A stretch of 64,000 nt of DNA. Origin: Candidatus Iainarchaeum sp. (lineage in GTDB: Archaea; Iainarchaeota; Iainarchaeia; Iainarchaeales; JAAZKV01). The number at the start of each line of letters is the position of its first letter. The stretch's first letter is position 1. The stretch spans positions 4,637 through 68,636 of the forward strand of contig JAQUZG010000003.1 of NCBI GenBank assembly GCA_028691435.1, read 5' to 3'. The notes below the pieces were generated by a model. That model was not told the DNA's origin and searched no databases. It saw only the letters and a list, made by a program, of their open reading frames with translations. A program made the translations under genes and the position numbers. Of this stretch, positions 52,201 through 63,384 are shown piece by piece.

Positions 52201-55200
52201 CCTACTGCTGAAACTACTGTTACCACCGTACTTACAATCCCTGTATTGGATGATGTTCCAATTGAACTAATAAATGACGATTCTTCCCCCCCAGTTTGTG
52301 AAAATTCATATTTAGATGCAGTGTGTCCACCTTGAACAATTCCTTCAAGAGCAGAACCAACAATATTTATATTAAAATCAATATATTCAGGATTTCCAGG
52401 TTTATGATATTGAATAGAAATTGAATTAGATGCATTATCAAGTTTTGGATAAAAATTATCTTTTCTTCCAGTGAAACATGTATTTTCAACTTGTGAAGAA
52501 ACTTTATCTTTGTTTGTTAAATCAAAAATTGATTCATTAAAATCAAAACAAGATGAAGCTGGATTTATTATAACATCAATTAATGCAAGTTGATTTGATG
52601 ATGATCCAGACTTTTGAAAAATTTTTATTGGATAAACTCCATAGATATTATTTAATGTTTTTGCTGTAACAGTAATTGTTTCTGACCCAGTTTTTTTAGT
52701 AATTGATTTTGATGAAAGTTCAAGTTCAGTATCAATTTGAACAAGTGTATCTGATGTACAATTAAAATCAATTACAAATGTAAATGTATTATTTTCAAGA
52801 AGTTTTTTATTTTTTTCAAGTCCATTAATTTCAATATTATCTAATTTAACTTTTACACAACTAGTAATTATTTCTTCATTTAAAATAAAAGAATTTTCAA
52901 CAAAAGTTAATTCTTTTACGGATGTAGAATACATTTGATTAATATCAGTGGCAACAACTCTGATCACATCATCTTTTGAATAATTTAATGCATTAAATTG
53001 TATTAAAGAATATCCATTAGTATCCGTTGTCCCAGTTAGTCCAGTTTCTTGCCAATCCCCATTTACTTTTTTTTGGATAGCATAGTTTACACTAATTGGT
53101 CTTGATGAAACTTTTGTTTGAATAACAACTAATGGATTATTTACTTTTGCAGTTAAAGTTACTGGTGAAACAGAAAGTGTAATTTGTGATTTTTCTTGTA
53201 ATTTTAGTTTAAGATCATTTGTTGATCCATCAATTCCATTTAAAGAATTTAATCCATTTTCTATCTTTGTTAATTTTTGTGAAAGAGTAAATTGACCAGT
53301 TTTTTTGTTAAGCACATCTAAACTTACAGTTTGAATAGATGAAGAAGAAAACGGAGGTAAATTAATTGTTTTTTCAATCGTATTTAAATCCCCAGAAAAT
53401 CTTATCCCATTAGTTACTGATGGTATAGAATAAGTTAAATTAACATTCCCATAATCTTTGTCACTATTATTATAAACAACAGTTTCAATTGAATAAACAT
53501 TATCTAAATAAATATTTTCAAGACTTGATGAAATTAATTTTCTAGTAGTCCCACTAACTAAATAATTTTCAATAAAAAATGGAGGTTGATTTCCAATATT
53601 GTGATTTTTTCCAATATTAAAATCAAAATTATAATCAAAACTTGTAACATTAATTGCTCTTGAGTTATAAGATAATCTTAATTTTCCAGTTGCATTTTCA
53701 TCAACACCAATGTGAATAATTATTGGTAAACTTTTAGGTGCATTTTGATTATAAAATAAAACATTTGCTTGTTTTGATTTTTCTAAATCAAGTGATTCAG
53801 AAATTAATTGAGTAGTAAAATTATCTGTGAATTTAATTAATGCATTTTCAATAGAAAAAACATTTTTAATCCAAAAACTATTTATGTCACTAACTACAAA
53901 ATTTGATAAAACATTTAAATCTAAATTTGTTGAATTTAATACTGTGTCAAATAATAAATAATATTCTTTATTTGCATCAATTTTTTGAGATGAAATTAAT
54001 CTTCCAGATTCAATTGGATTTGTAGAATATACTCCTCGCAAAAACATTTGAATTTCATTATTATTTGGTATTGATGATTTATTTCTTACAAAAATTGTGT
54101 ATGTTTGAGTAGTTCGATTAACTATATATTCATTTGACTGCATTGGAAAAATTAAATCACTATTTAAATCTAATTTTACTTTTGTTCCAACTTTCAAATA
54201 GTTTGTAGTGTATGAGGAATTAGTAGTATTATAAATTAAATTATTGTCTGCATAAACATTAAAATTTAGTGAAACTGATTTATTTGATTCATCAATAAAA
54301 TTAAAAGTTATTTTTCCTGTGCCTGTAACAAGTGTAATTTCTAATTCTTTTGCTTCATTATTTGTTAAAGTAATAAATCCTTCATATGTATCTTTTCTAG
54401 CTGAATCAATCACTTGAATAAATAAATTTTTATCATTAATTAAATTTTTTATTAATGATACTCCATTTGAATCAGTATTAATTAATGCCCCATTTGCAAT
54501 TGATTTATAATTTAAATCAACCAATTTAATTGAAACTGATGCATTTTTTAATAAATTATTTATATCATCTTTAACAGTTAATTTAAGTGATGGGCCAGGG
54601 CTTGACAAAATTACTTTTTGATAATTATTTACTGTTTGTAATTCAACAGTAACAATTTTTGTCTCATAATTTGTTGCTTTTACTAAAGCAAGATAATTAG
54701 ATGAATAATAATTTTGATCAATTATCATTGAAATTGTTTGACCTTTTGAATTTGACGCAAAATTATCAGGTAATAAAATTCCATCTTGATAAATTTCAAT
54801 ATTTGCTCCAGATATAAGATTACTTGAATTATCCAATATCTCAAATGCAATATATTTTGATGAGCTAGTTGCAACAATTTCACTCACATCACCAATAAAA
54901 TCAATTGTAACAGTTTTTGCTTCATTAGTTTTTAAACTAAATTCACCATTCATAATTTTTCCATTTTTCTTTGCAGTATAAGTATAATCCCCATTTTCAA
55001 GTTCAACAATTAAGTTCCCATAACTTCCAGTTAATTGATTATTAACAACTTTAACACCTAAAGAATTTGTAACAACTAAAGAAACATTTGATAAAGCAAC
55101 CCCATCATTTTTTGTAACAAATGTAACTGATCCATTTCGTGAAACAGCATCTAAAACAATTGAATCTCTTTCAATATAAGATTTAATTACTTTACTTTTT

Positions 55201-55862
55201 GTAGTGAAACCAACTGCACTTGCAGTAAGTGACAAATTAACACACCCTTGTTCAAGTGTAAATTCAAATCCATTTTTTGTTTGCGAATTCAATTCATTAA
55301 TTTTACCATCACAATTAATTTTTAATGAAGCTCCCGGAATATAATCAAAAGCAGAATCATAAATTGTAAAATAAAATTTTTTATTAACAAAATTTAAATT
55401 TGGGGAGTTTTCATCAACAGCTAAACTATCATTAGACATAGGAGATAAAATAAGTGTAACAACGCCAGTACTTGCATCAATAGTTTTTGAAATAGAATTA
55501 AAGTTTGATTTAGACACTGTAATTTGTAATAAAGATTCATTTGAAGCAAACATTGCTTTTCCACTAGCATCAGTAACTAATTCATCTTCACCGATAGCCA
55601 AAGGTAATTTAATTTTTGCCCCTTCAATAGGAAAACCATCTTTTCCAAGAACAACAACTTCAAATAAATAATTGTTATTCAAATTAGATTGAGTTAAAAC
55701 AAAAATTATACCAATAAAAATAAACAAAAAAATCAGACTAAATAATATAAAAGATGGAACAATATTATCAATCGGATCAATTAACTTATAAATTGGAAGA
55801 ACATTATCAATCTTATCAAGCAAATCATACCATTTGTCTTCTAAAGAAGAATAAATACCCAT
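49257..55862 (-). CDS. Giant cell-surface protein with Ig-like/carboxypeptidase-regulatory-like repeats
   Basis: Start at the ATG of MGIYSSLEDKWYDLL, preceded by GGTGGAT. The protein of about 2,201 residues has a short cytoplasmic start, one transmembrane helix (about residues 33-60), and then an outer chain. The first 600 residues repeat beta-sandwich modules such as VVLGKDGFPIEGAKIKLPL with VTDASGKAMF, typical of carboxypeptidase-regulatory-like and related surface domains. A middle Gly/Ser region has Cys groups (CSGCGEGEC, CTDNDCGG). The C-terminus ends RKCS without a second helix. It is probably an adhesin or S-layer-associated protein. It is the longest gene in the window. Confidence 0.85.
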   Translation of the reverse strand: MGIYSSLEDKWYDLLDKIDNVLPIYKLIDPIDNIVPSFILFSLIFLFIFIGIIFVLTQSNLNNNYLFEVVVLGKDGFPIEGAKIKLPLAIGEDELVTDASGKAMFASNESLLQITVSKSNFNSISKTIDASTGVVTLILSPMSNDSLAVDENSPNLNFVNKKFYFTIYDSAFDYIPGASLKINCDGKINELNSQTKNGFEFTLEQGCVNLSLTASAVGFTTKSKVIKSYIERDSIVLDAVSRNGSVTFVTKNDGVALSNVSLVVTNSLGVKVVNNQLTGSYGNLIVELENGDYTYTAKKNGKIMNGEFSLKTNEAKTVTIDFIGDVSEIVATSSSKYIAFEILDNSSNLISGANIEIYQDGILLPDNFASNSKGQTISMIIDQNYYSSNYLALVKATNYETKIVTVELQTVNNYQKVILSSPGPSLKLTVKDDINNLLKNASVSIKLVDLNYKSIANGALINTDSNGVSLIKNLINDKNLFIQVIDSARKDTYEGFITLTNNEAKELEITLVTGTGKITFNFIDESNKSVSLNFNVYADNNLIYNTTNSSYTTNYLKVGTKVKLDLNSDLIFPMQSNEYIVNRTTQTYTIFVRNKSSIPNNNEIQMFLRGVYSTNPIESGRLISSQKIDANKEYYLLFDTVLNSTNLDLNVLSNFVVSDINSFWIKNVFSIENALIKFTDNFTTQLISESLDLEKSKQANVLFYNQNAPKSLPIIIHIGVDENATGKLRLSYNSRAINVTSFDYNFDFNIGKNHNIGNQPPFFIENYLVSGTTRKLISSSLENIYLDNVYSIETVVYNNSDKDYGNVNLTYSIPSVTNGIRFSGDLNTIEKTINLPPFSSSSIQTVSLDVLNKKTGQFTLSQKLTKIENGLNSLNGIDGSTNDLKLKLQEKSQITLSVSPVTLTAKVNNPLVVIQTKVSSRPISVNYAIQKKVNGDWQETGLTGTTDTNGYSLIQFNALNYSKDDVIRVVATDINQMYSTSVKELTFVENSFILNEEIITSCVKVKLDNIEINGLEKNKKLLENNTFTFVIDFNCTSDTLVQIDTELELSSKSITKKTGSETITVTAKTLNNIYGVYPIKIFQKSGSSSNQLALIDVIINPASSCFDFNESIFDLTNKDKVSSQVENTCFTGRKDNFYPKLDNASNSISIQYHKPGNPEYIDFNINIVGSALEGIVQGGHTASKYEFSQTGGEESSFISSIGTSSNTGIVSTVVTVVSAVGFGVAPVAVVVGDAVAHEVYNVGGSSPEVTQLYPDEPYFLTDAYNFAVDLYNSYQPGSSIVKSKPDTNFTSPSKPLGRMPTTEELNSLNSLFELGDTISSDPMTGQEAGANNTLSSDAGTEWPISDIVDGMYGEFPMGGAGTLSGPESSDAMCGETGGDGFFVDNPDDFYISQFGCNKTGTSNADFVPESANVTGHFNPLGQCTDNDCGGNVNSSDLSLDHISKIWNNDSRWYAGNQLLYVGSDGGKTWWAIPSCSGCGEGECELTSSQYFGEGFGYQIYKVKGYTDGWLYPIEETTFFDFQKEYVRRTAGMYEIRKVQVIPVHLKTTENKVYQLGSVSNATPSPQLVGVDSWNGQAIGETTAVGENITFTPAAILPTGFIDPAIVYGKEGCVITPNRDSECELNLAESTWGINWALQGAAEGAVDPFYVYRPASDPLVEYSSNGLIMYYIDHNTIPGWTNGNPSVRMFLKGGQVFAEYVGIPEVSSNVIDFNVINNGLIGDEYVNLTISDWTSSTAKSTIKYRIKVKGDPSSCVSNDGVLGNTGASNVPRVIFNWNYDEIDDDQCDSTNSSYTYCDGVQFNISLFKKLSTIEDLVNSTGSLGRVADKTAFYSYLIKDNYNLNLLNDFKNYYANKLFDGSTEFKDKFSNYITENKISYILRNPTTLDLTTLTNLPYSGIYRVEIDLGEIGNKNSMFTNNIPDNTIRIILTPILDSSNNNPFYNLPFDGEVGKTTRNGYGVGVMNGEFKLNATGTITSSSSDALIKLNIVENNNLDYLNSGTVLSYQLTDDLATLILSFSQPTPAILTIKNETANTNIHAGFSITGENKDTIGRTNWKLTNSNLGTSTECKDFKGNDELKFNTVSDGNGFYFNWSNASLGQISLSKVFFTPLQSSNILKISPINSVLTSFSEVQNNASILLNYYDAKNITSYYTLEGIFNSIKENEMCISQTSSDDQKIWWNKDYTNKLITTANTNSTRKCS

Positions 55863-56031
55863 ATCCACCACTAATTAACACAATTAAATATTATTTAACT
55901 TTTAATAAAGATAAGTTATAAAGCTTTTTAAACATAGTGTAAAAAATAATTGCTCCATAAATAATACCACTCAATTATTTATTTACACTAATAAAAATAA
56001 AACATTTAATAAAATATTTGAATAAGCATTT

Positions 56032-56051
56032 AAAAAAAAAAAAAAAAAAAA
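56032..56051. repeat. Homopolymer of 20 A
   Basis: A run of 20 A on the plus strand (T on minus), 28 bases beyond the terminator hairpin of the DUF4389-like gene when read on the minus strand. It may extend termination, and is prone to slippage and sequencing error. Confidence 0.7.
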
Positions 56052-56078
56052 TAAATTAAAAAAAGTTATTTGTATTAA

Positions 56079-56106
56079 ATTAACTGCTTATTTTAAAGCA
56101 GTTAAT
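56079..56106 (-). terminator. Perfect hairpin terminator after the DUF4389-like gene
   Basis: ATTAACTGCTT (56079-56089) pairs with AAGCAGTTAAT (56096-56106), an 11-base perfect stem, 13 bases beyond the stop codon. On the minus strand T-rich sequence including CTTTTTTT and the run of 20 T follows. Confidence 0.65.
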
Positions 56107-56118
56107 TCAATTTATGAT

Positions 56119-56394
56119 TTACAATTCTGGAATAATTGGTGGTCTTTCATCAGTTACGTAGAACATATAAGCCATTAATTTTGTTGCTTGAGCAATTACT
56201 TTTGCAGTAAATTCAGGAGCAATTCTTTTTGCTAAAATTAAGCAAGAGAAGAAATTAATTAATATTACTATATAAGTAACTATTAAAAATAAATACAGCA
56301 CAATTCCAACAATCATACCATAAATCATTCTTATAATTACCTCAAGTCGACTTACATCTTTTCCAGGTGTAATGTTTACATTTACATCAGCCAT
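56119..56394 (-). CDS. DUF4389-like small membrane protein
   Basis: This 91-residue protein has two hydrophobic helices merged into a long segment (MIYGMIVGIVLYLFLIVTYIVILINFFSCLIL) and ends with RIAPEFTAKVIAQATKLMAYMFYVTDERPPI. The pattern of a Y-x-L-T-D-E-x-P-P-F/I end is that of DUF4389 proteins, whose function is unknown. GGAGG is present about 4-9 bases before the ATG (CCTCCTTTAGG on the plus strand). It is upstream of the giant surface protein gene but is separated from it by a terminator. Confidence 0.75.
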   Translation of the reverse strand: MADVNVNITPGKDVSRLEVIIRMIYGMIVGIVLYLFLIVTYIVILINFFSCLILAKRIAPEFTAKVIAQATKLMAYMFYVTDERPPIIPEL

Positions 56395-56639
56395 AATAAC
56401 CCTCCTTTAGGTTATTATTACAATAATTTTACTTGTTTAAAAATGTTATGTTCAAGCCAATTTAAACAGTAAAAATAACTTTGAGATAATACTAAATTAA
56501 TTTTTAAAATTTAACTAGTGTTAACACAAGAGTAAATCCTAAATAAAAATTAAAATAAAAAAAGATTATTATTGCATCTTTGTGATTTTAGGAGTAGTAG
56601 CAAATGCTATAGCGAACACCGAATTTCTTTAGCGTGTTT

Positions 56640-59600
56640 TATATATACTTAGCAACCTCGAGCTTTTAGTATTGCAATGCTTAACATGTCGCAAAAGCTT
56701 CATGCTTATACAAGCAACCTATCAATCTTATCTTCTATAAGTGCTCTTGTTTCTAGCATTCCTTTTACAGAATGGTTCAAAAATGACTGACTATTTTTAG
56801 GGATGGCTTCGTGCTTAGATGCTTTCAGCTCTTATCCACTACAGCGTGGCTACCCAGCATTGCCTTATCAGACAACTGGCACACTAGAGGCTGCGACGCA
56901 GCGTTCCTCTCGTACTCCCTGCATCTTCCCCTCAGTCAATCAACACATCCAACAGATAGTATCCAAACTGGCTCGCACCGTTCTTAACCCAACTAACGTA
57001 CGGCTTTAATGAGTAAACCCCTCCACCCTTGGCTGCTTATGCACAACCAGGATGCCATGAGACGACGGCGAGGTAGCAAACCGCGGGGTCGATATGAACT
57101 CTTACCCGCGACAACTCAATTACCCCCAGGATAGGTTCATTGTTAGACTAGGGTCCCATCAATAGACACACTAGCGTTCGCTAGACCCAAGTTTCCTTCC
57201 TACGTTTCGTGCTATTAGAAACATAGTTAAGCATGCTTTTACTCTTGCACTCTACAGCGAATTTCTAACTCGCTTGAGCATACCATTGGGCGCTCCTGAT
57301 ATTTTTTCAGGAGCGTGCCGCCCCAGCCAAACTACCCACCAAATGGTGTCCCCCTTACGAGGTAAGCAGTATATTCCCTTAGGGTTGGTGTTACACTTTC
57401 GTATCAACAATTCCTGACGAAATTGCATCGATTACTCCCAACTACTCTATACATAAAGAACTATACCACAACATCAGGCTGTAGTAAACTTCCGTGGGGT
57501 CTTCTCTTCCCGTTGGATGTCCGCAGCATATACACAGCGAAGTAATTTCATTGGGCTCAACTTAGGGACAGCTGGTATCTCGTTACTTCCTTGGTGCAAG
57601 CCGGCAATAAACCGGCAAGGTATTACGCTACCATAAGAGCCTCAGAGTTAGGCCCGCTCTTCACAAGGGCTTAGATCCGTTGAAACAGATTTTCACCTAC
57701 TTGCAGTGAGCAGAAGTCAGCCCCTATACACACCATTGCTGGCTAGCAGGGACCTGTGTTTTTGATAAACAGTCGGACACCGCTTGTTATTGAAACCTGC
57801 ATACTGCTATGCAGGCATTCCTTATACCTAAGATACAGAACTATTTTGCCGAATTCCCTTAAGTCAATTCCCCCAGTACGCCTTGGTCTTCTCAACCAGG
57901 GGCACCTTTCACGGTTCTTGGTACGGTTTTTTACAATCATTATATACTCATTTTTCATGGGCACCAGGCCTTGTCGAAACATTGCTGCCATTCCACAATT
58001 ATTCTACTTCTCGTCATTACGACTCTCCATAGAATTATCTATGTTGGACTACACGATGGTGTAGCTTCAACTAGCCCAATACGTCAAAAGTATATCTATC
58101 GTTGCCGAAATCTTATGTAAAAAGTACGCGACTATGAACGCGTTTCCCATTCCTTACTACTCCTTTTATGAGGTAAGTTAGGACCGACTAACTCTTAGCT
58201 TATCATAAGCGCTAAGAAACCCTGGCCCTTTCGGCGGAGTTGGTTCTCACAACTCTATCGTTACTACTATTACAAGGATCCATATTGCTAAAAGCTCCAC
58301 CTGCTCTCACGAACAAGCTTCTAAGCCATCAGCACACCTCCTTACAAGGAATGTTATAAACTATAACATCTTTCGTGTATCGGTAATTAGTTTTAGCCCC
58401 GATCATTTTCATGGCACTTGATCTAGGTGGGTGAGCTGTTACACATTCTTTAAAGGATGGCTACTTCTAAGCCTACCTCCCCACTGTTTTAGAGCAAACA
58501 CACATTTTACTAACACTTAACTAATATTTTAGGACCTTAACACGAAGCTGGGTTCTTACCCTTACGGACATTAACCTTACGCCAATGCCCCTACTCCCGC
58601 CTTCTACGAAGAACATAGCTTCGGAGTTTGGCAAAAAAACTACCCGTTTCCAGGCAACATTTTTTAACCAGTATCTCTACACCATATTCGTTCTCCAGCG
58701 AAGCAATCCTCAGAGATTTTTCAAGAGGAGCCTGCTATCACTAGGCTCGATACGCTTATTACGCCTAATCCCAAGTCACCTAAGCAGATAGACTAGCACT
58801 AGTTTCGGCCTTCCACTCCCTTGTGAGGGGGCTTCAGCCTGCTAAGGATTAGATCGCCTAGTTTCAGGTCTGGTTGCAGTGACTAAAAGCCACGAACTCT
58901 TTGCCTCATACTTACGTACTGCGCAAACTCGGTTTCCCTACGGTTCCCTGCTTAAAAACAGTTAACCTTGCCACTACAACAAATTCCCTTGTTCGTGCTT
59001 CACGACGTACGACAGAACACTGAGCTTACGCTCTTTCATGCCCTGCCTCCCCGTAACCAGTTAATTTCAGGTGCTTTTAAACTCCTATTAAGGATACTTT
59101 TCAACGTTCCCTCGCGGTACTAATTCGCTATCGGTCTCAAGACATATTTAGGGTTAGGAGTTGATACTCCTATGTTCCTGCGCACAACCATGCACAGTAC
59201 TCGCTTATTAGAAATAAACTTTTTTTAATTAAAATACGGGACTATCACCCTCTTTGGTAAATCGTTCCAGATTACTTCTTCTCTTAAAAAAAGTTTTAAC
59301 TAACACCACAACTCCATTACCTCACGGTAACAGATTCGGTTTGCCCTCATCCGCGTTTGATCGCCTCGCATTGCGGAATCACTTTTGTTTTCTTTTCCTA
59401 CGGTTACTTAGATGCTTCAGTTCACCGTGTTCCCTTTCTTTGCAGAATTATTCAGAAATCCTTGGTTCAAAGATTGCATGCATCTCGCCAAGGCTTATCG
59501 CAGCTTGCCACGTCCTTTTTCGGTGCTTGAGCCTAGTCATCCATTAACTGGCGTAACGTTGCCGAATTTATATTTTTTACATACTAGAGAAATTCATTTC

Positions 59601-59662
59601 ACTGTATTATATGCTACTACTCCTATGCGACAACTGTGCAACCATTTAAGTATTGCTACTTA
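56640..59662 (-). rRNA. rrl: 23S ribosomal RNA
   Basis: The minus strand from about 59662 to 56640 reads as archaeal 23S rRNA. Conserved stretches include the sarcin-ricin loop (AGTACGAGAGGAACG, at about 56900-56915), peptidyl transferase regions (plus 57100-57500), and the 3' GATTGATAGGTTGC segment at 56715-56730. Length of about 3,020 is normal. End points are approximate. No intron is evident. It follows tRNA-Ala and 16S in one transcription unit. No 5S gene follows within the next 250 bases. Confidence 0.95.
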
Positions 59663-59665
59663 AAC

Positions 59666-59824
59666 AGGACAATTGTTTGTCCTTCTATCCTAGAAAAACC
59701 TAGAATAGGAACATCACAAATATAATGATGTGTTATTTCTTTCGAAATAATCGACATTGACTTCTTTCAATTAATCACCGTGCCATTTATGGCACATTTT
59801 TAATTGACTTTTTGGAAAAAAGTC
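59666..59824. repeat. Six hairpins in the tRNA-Ala to 23S spacer
   Basis: 59666-59683 (AGGACAATTGTTTGTCCT), 59685-59708 (CTATCCTAG/CTAGAATAG), 59711-59731 (ACATCA/TGATGT), 59733-59750 (TTATTTC TTTC GAAATAA), 59780-59795 (GTGCCATTTATGGCAC), 59806-59824 (GACTTTTT/AAAAAAGTC). The last lies two bases from the tRNA-Ala 3' end. Such structures could guide processing of the rRNA precursor. The layout resembles that beside RNase P RNA and tRNA-Arg. Confidence 0.75.
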
Positions 59825-59826
59825 AG

Positions 59827-59899
59827 TGGACTTGGAGGGAATTGAACCCCCGACCTTCCGCGTGCAAGGCGGACGCTCTACCAACTAAGCTACAAGCCC
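59827..59899 (-). tRNA. tRNA-Ala (anticodon TGC) in the rRNA spacer
   Basis: Acceptor GGGCTTG/CAAGTCC pairs with one G-U (G3-T70, the alanine identity pair), anticodon loop CTTGCAC gives TGC, T-arm GGGGGTTCAATTCCCTC, discriminator A. Position between 16S and 23S is the classical archaeal place for this tRNA. Confidence 0.97.
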
Positions 59900-60112
59900 A
59901 TAAATATGTGCCTTCGCTTGTTTTTATAGAGTATCCGTTTACTTACTGCAAACGAATGGCCAATACCTATTAAGTCCATTTTCTTCAATTTGCTTCGCAA
60001 ATTTATTTTATGAATTGTTGGTTAGTATAAATAATAATTTTAAAGGTCTATACAAAACTTTAATCGCACAGTATTAAAGAAAATTTTCATTTCAGAAAAT
60101 TCTTTTTTATTA

Positions 60113-61598
<1,486 letters not shown>

Positions 61599-61911
61599 CC
61601 ACAAATTAATTTGCAAATTCGTTATTGATCAAATCTAGCATAATTATGTATTATGTATTGAAACTTAATAAAATTGGTTATAGAATCTCTTACCAATTAT
61701 TTTTTATGACCTAACCAACATCATACTACCAAAAACGATAGTACTCATAAACTTATTTTTGTAAGCTTACGCAAACAAAAAACATTTTTCTTATTGAACA
61801 AAAGTTCAATGTAGAGAACTTGCAATAATCAGCAAAACCAATTATTCAATTTAGCTCTTGCAACTTACCCTCACCAGAAGGTCAAATTGCTAATATAATT
61901 TTTGGAGATAA
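61599..61911 (-). other. Leader of the rRNA operon
   Basis: About 300 bases without an ORF between promoter and 16S. It holds short inverted repeats (for example TTGAACAAAAGTTCAA near 61795 and GTAAGCTTAC near 61762), and the complement of part of the spacer near the 16S 5' end (CAAATTAATTTG). These probably form the precursor processing stem around 16S. Confidence 0.5.
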
Positions 61912-61923
61912 CCTTTATAAAGC
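61912..61923 (-). promoter_or_regulatory. TATA box of the rRNA operon
   Basis: Minus strand GCTTTATAAAGG contains the palindromic box TTTATAAA, the same core as the ribosomal protein promoters in this window. It lies about 315 bases upstream of the mature 16S 5' end and predicts a transcription start near 61890. It is the only such box in the leader. Confidence 0.65.
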
Positions 61924-61963
61924 TTTCTTCAAACTTTTCAAAGAATGTGTTTTTTAGAGGTAA

Positions 61964-63259
61964 TTAAGCATCAAAATCAATGTTTTTTGCGATAATTAAA
62001 TTTTTTTCAAAGAAAAATATATGTGCTTTTATTCCATTTTTATTAATTAAATTAGAATTTATTTTTGATTTTAATTCAATTTGGATCTTTTCCTCAAATT
62101 TTCCCCTTAATACAATTTTAGAAACATTAAATTGATTTAATTTTTCAATTAACCTTGATAATACAGTAGAATTTTTTAAAAATTCTTTATTTTCACAAAC
62201 TTTTTTATCAAAAAATAGTACTTCAAAACGATTTTTAAAAAAATTTGATTCAATTAACTTATCAATTATCAAATTAGATTGTTTGTTTTCATCTTTATTA
62301 TATATAGTATATATATTTAATGGACCATTATGATTTTTTTCTTCACATAAATCAATATTTTCTTTTAATAATAAATTATTTTTTTGTTTTATTAAATTTA
62401 TTAAATCATTAATTAAATTCATTCCATCAATTCCTTTAATTAATTCATATAAATAATATTTTTGGTGTGATTGAGTTGTTATTAAAACATTTATTTCTTT
62501 AAAATCATTTAATTGATTAATTGGTGAATTAGTTAAAATTAATCTATCTTCAACAATTGTTTTGTCATCAAATAACTCCATATTAATATTAACTAAACTA
62601 GTTTCAGTTTCTTTAAATTTTCCAAAATAAAGATTTATACAATTAGGATTTTTATTAAATAAACAAAATTCTTTTTCACAATTTGATTTTAATTCAGTGT
62701 CAATCACATCAAGTTCTTTATTTAATTCATCAAGTGTAAAATTATTTGAAATTTCAATAACAAAATCATTAATTTGATTTTTGTTTAAGAAATTAATTAA
62801 TTCAATTGTACTTGGATTAGTTTCATTTAAAAGTTTTAATCGTTTGTTTTCTTTTCTTCGTTCAGGATCAGAAAAAACAAAATCTATTTTTTCTTTTGTA
62901 AAATCGAATTTTTTATAATCAATACAAATAAACTCAATATTAGTTATGCCACATAATTTTGCATTTTGTTTAGCACATTCAATAGTTTCATAATTATTAT
63001 CAATTGCAATGACCTTTTTTGCATATTTTGCTAGGCCAATCGAATCCATTCCACTTCCACAACATAGATCTAAAACAGTTTTTCCAGTAATTAAATTTGA
63101 CATTCGCTTTGCACGATAAAATGCAACAATCTCAGGAGTTGTTTCTTCAACAGCAACCTTGTTTAAAAAGAACATATCTTTTCCAAGAGAAAACTTTTCC
63201 TTTGCAAGTTTTAAAGATTCTTTAATCTCATTATAATCTTTAAAATTTATTAGATTCAT
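61964..63259 (-). CDS. Class I SAM-dependent methyltransferase with THUMP-like C-terminus
   Basis: This 431-residue protein has motif I TVLDLCCGSGMDSIGLA (about residues 61-77), motif II VIAIDNNYETIECAKQNAKLCGI, and the motif IV region FVFSDPERRKENKRLK, in which DPERR resembles the DPaRR of the THUMP-like methyltransferase family found next to such domains. The C-terminal 230 residues are Asn/Lys/Ile-rich and less conserved. An RNA substrate is plausible but unproven. It is transcribed in the same direction as the rRNA genes, just upstream of the rRNA promoter. Confidence 0.75.
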   Translation of the reverse strand: MNLINFKDYNEIKESLKLAKEKFSLGKDMFFLNKVAVEETTPEIVAFYRAKRMSNLITGKTVLDLCCGSGMDSIGLAKYAKKVIAIDNNYETIECAKQNAKLCGITNIEFICIDYKKFDFTKEKIDFVFSDPERRKENKRLKLLNETNPSTIELINFLNKNQINDFVIEISNNFTLDELNKELDVIDTELKSNCEKEFCLFNKNPNCINLYFGKFKETETSLVNINMELFDDKTIVEDRLILTNSPINQLNDFKEINVLITTQSHQKYYLYELIKGIDGMNLINDLINLIKQKNNLLLKENIDLCEEKNHNGPLNIYTIYNKDENKQSNLIIDKLIESNFFKNRFEVLFFDKKVCENKEFLKNSTVLSRLIEKLNQFNVSKIVLRGKFEEKIQIELKSKINSNLINKNGIKAHIFFFEKNLIIAKNIDFDA

Positions 63260-63384
63260 ACAAATAAATTACTAATAGATGTTTTAAAATTAACACTATT
63301 TGTTAATGACTTGACTATAATAAAAATTTAATAAAATAAATTAGATAAACAACAATTTTTTATTGTTTTGGAGCGAATATTAAT

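Noticed and set aside
56803..59663. Several open frames of 68-102 codons on the plus strand and one on the minus strand inside the 23S region
   Set aside because: They overlap 23S rRNA, mostly antisense to it, and have no ribosome binding sites or domains. Frames open by chance in higher-GC rRNA.
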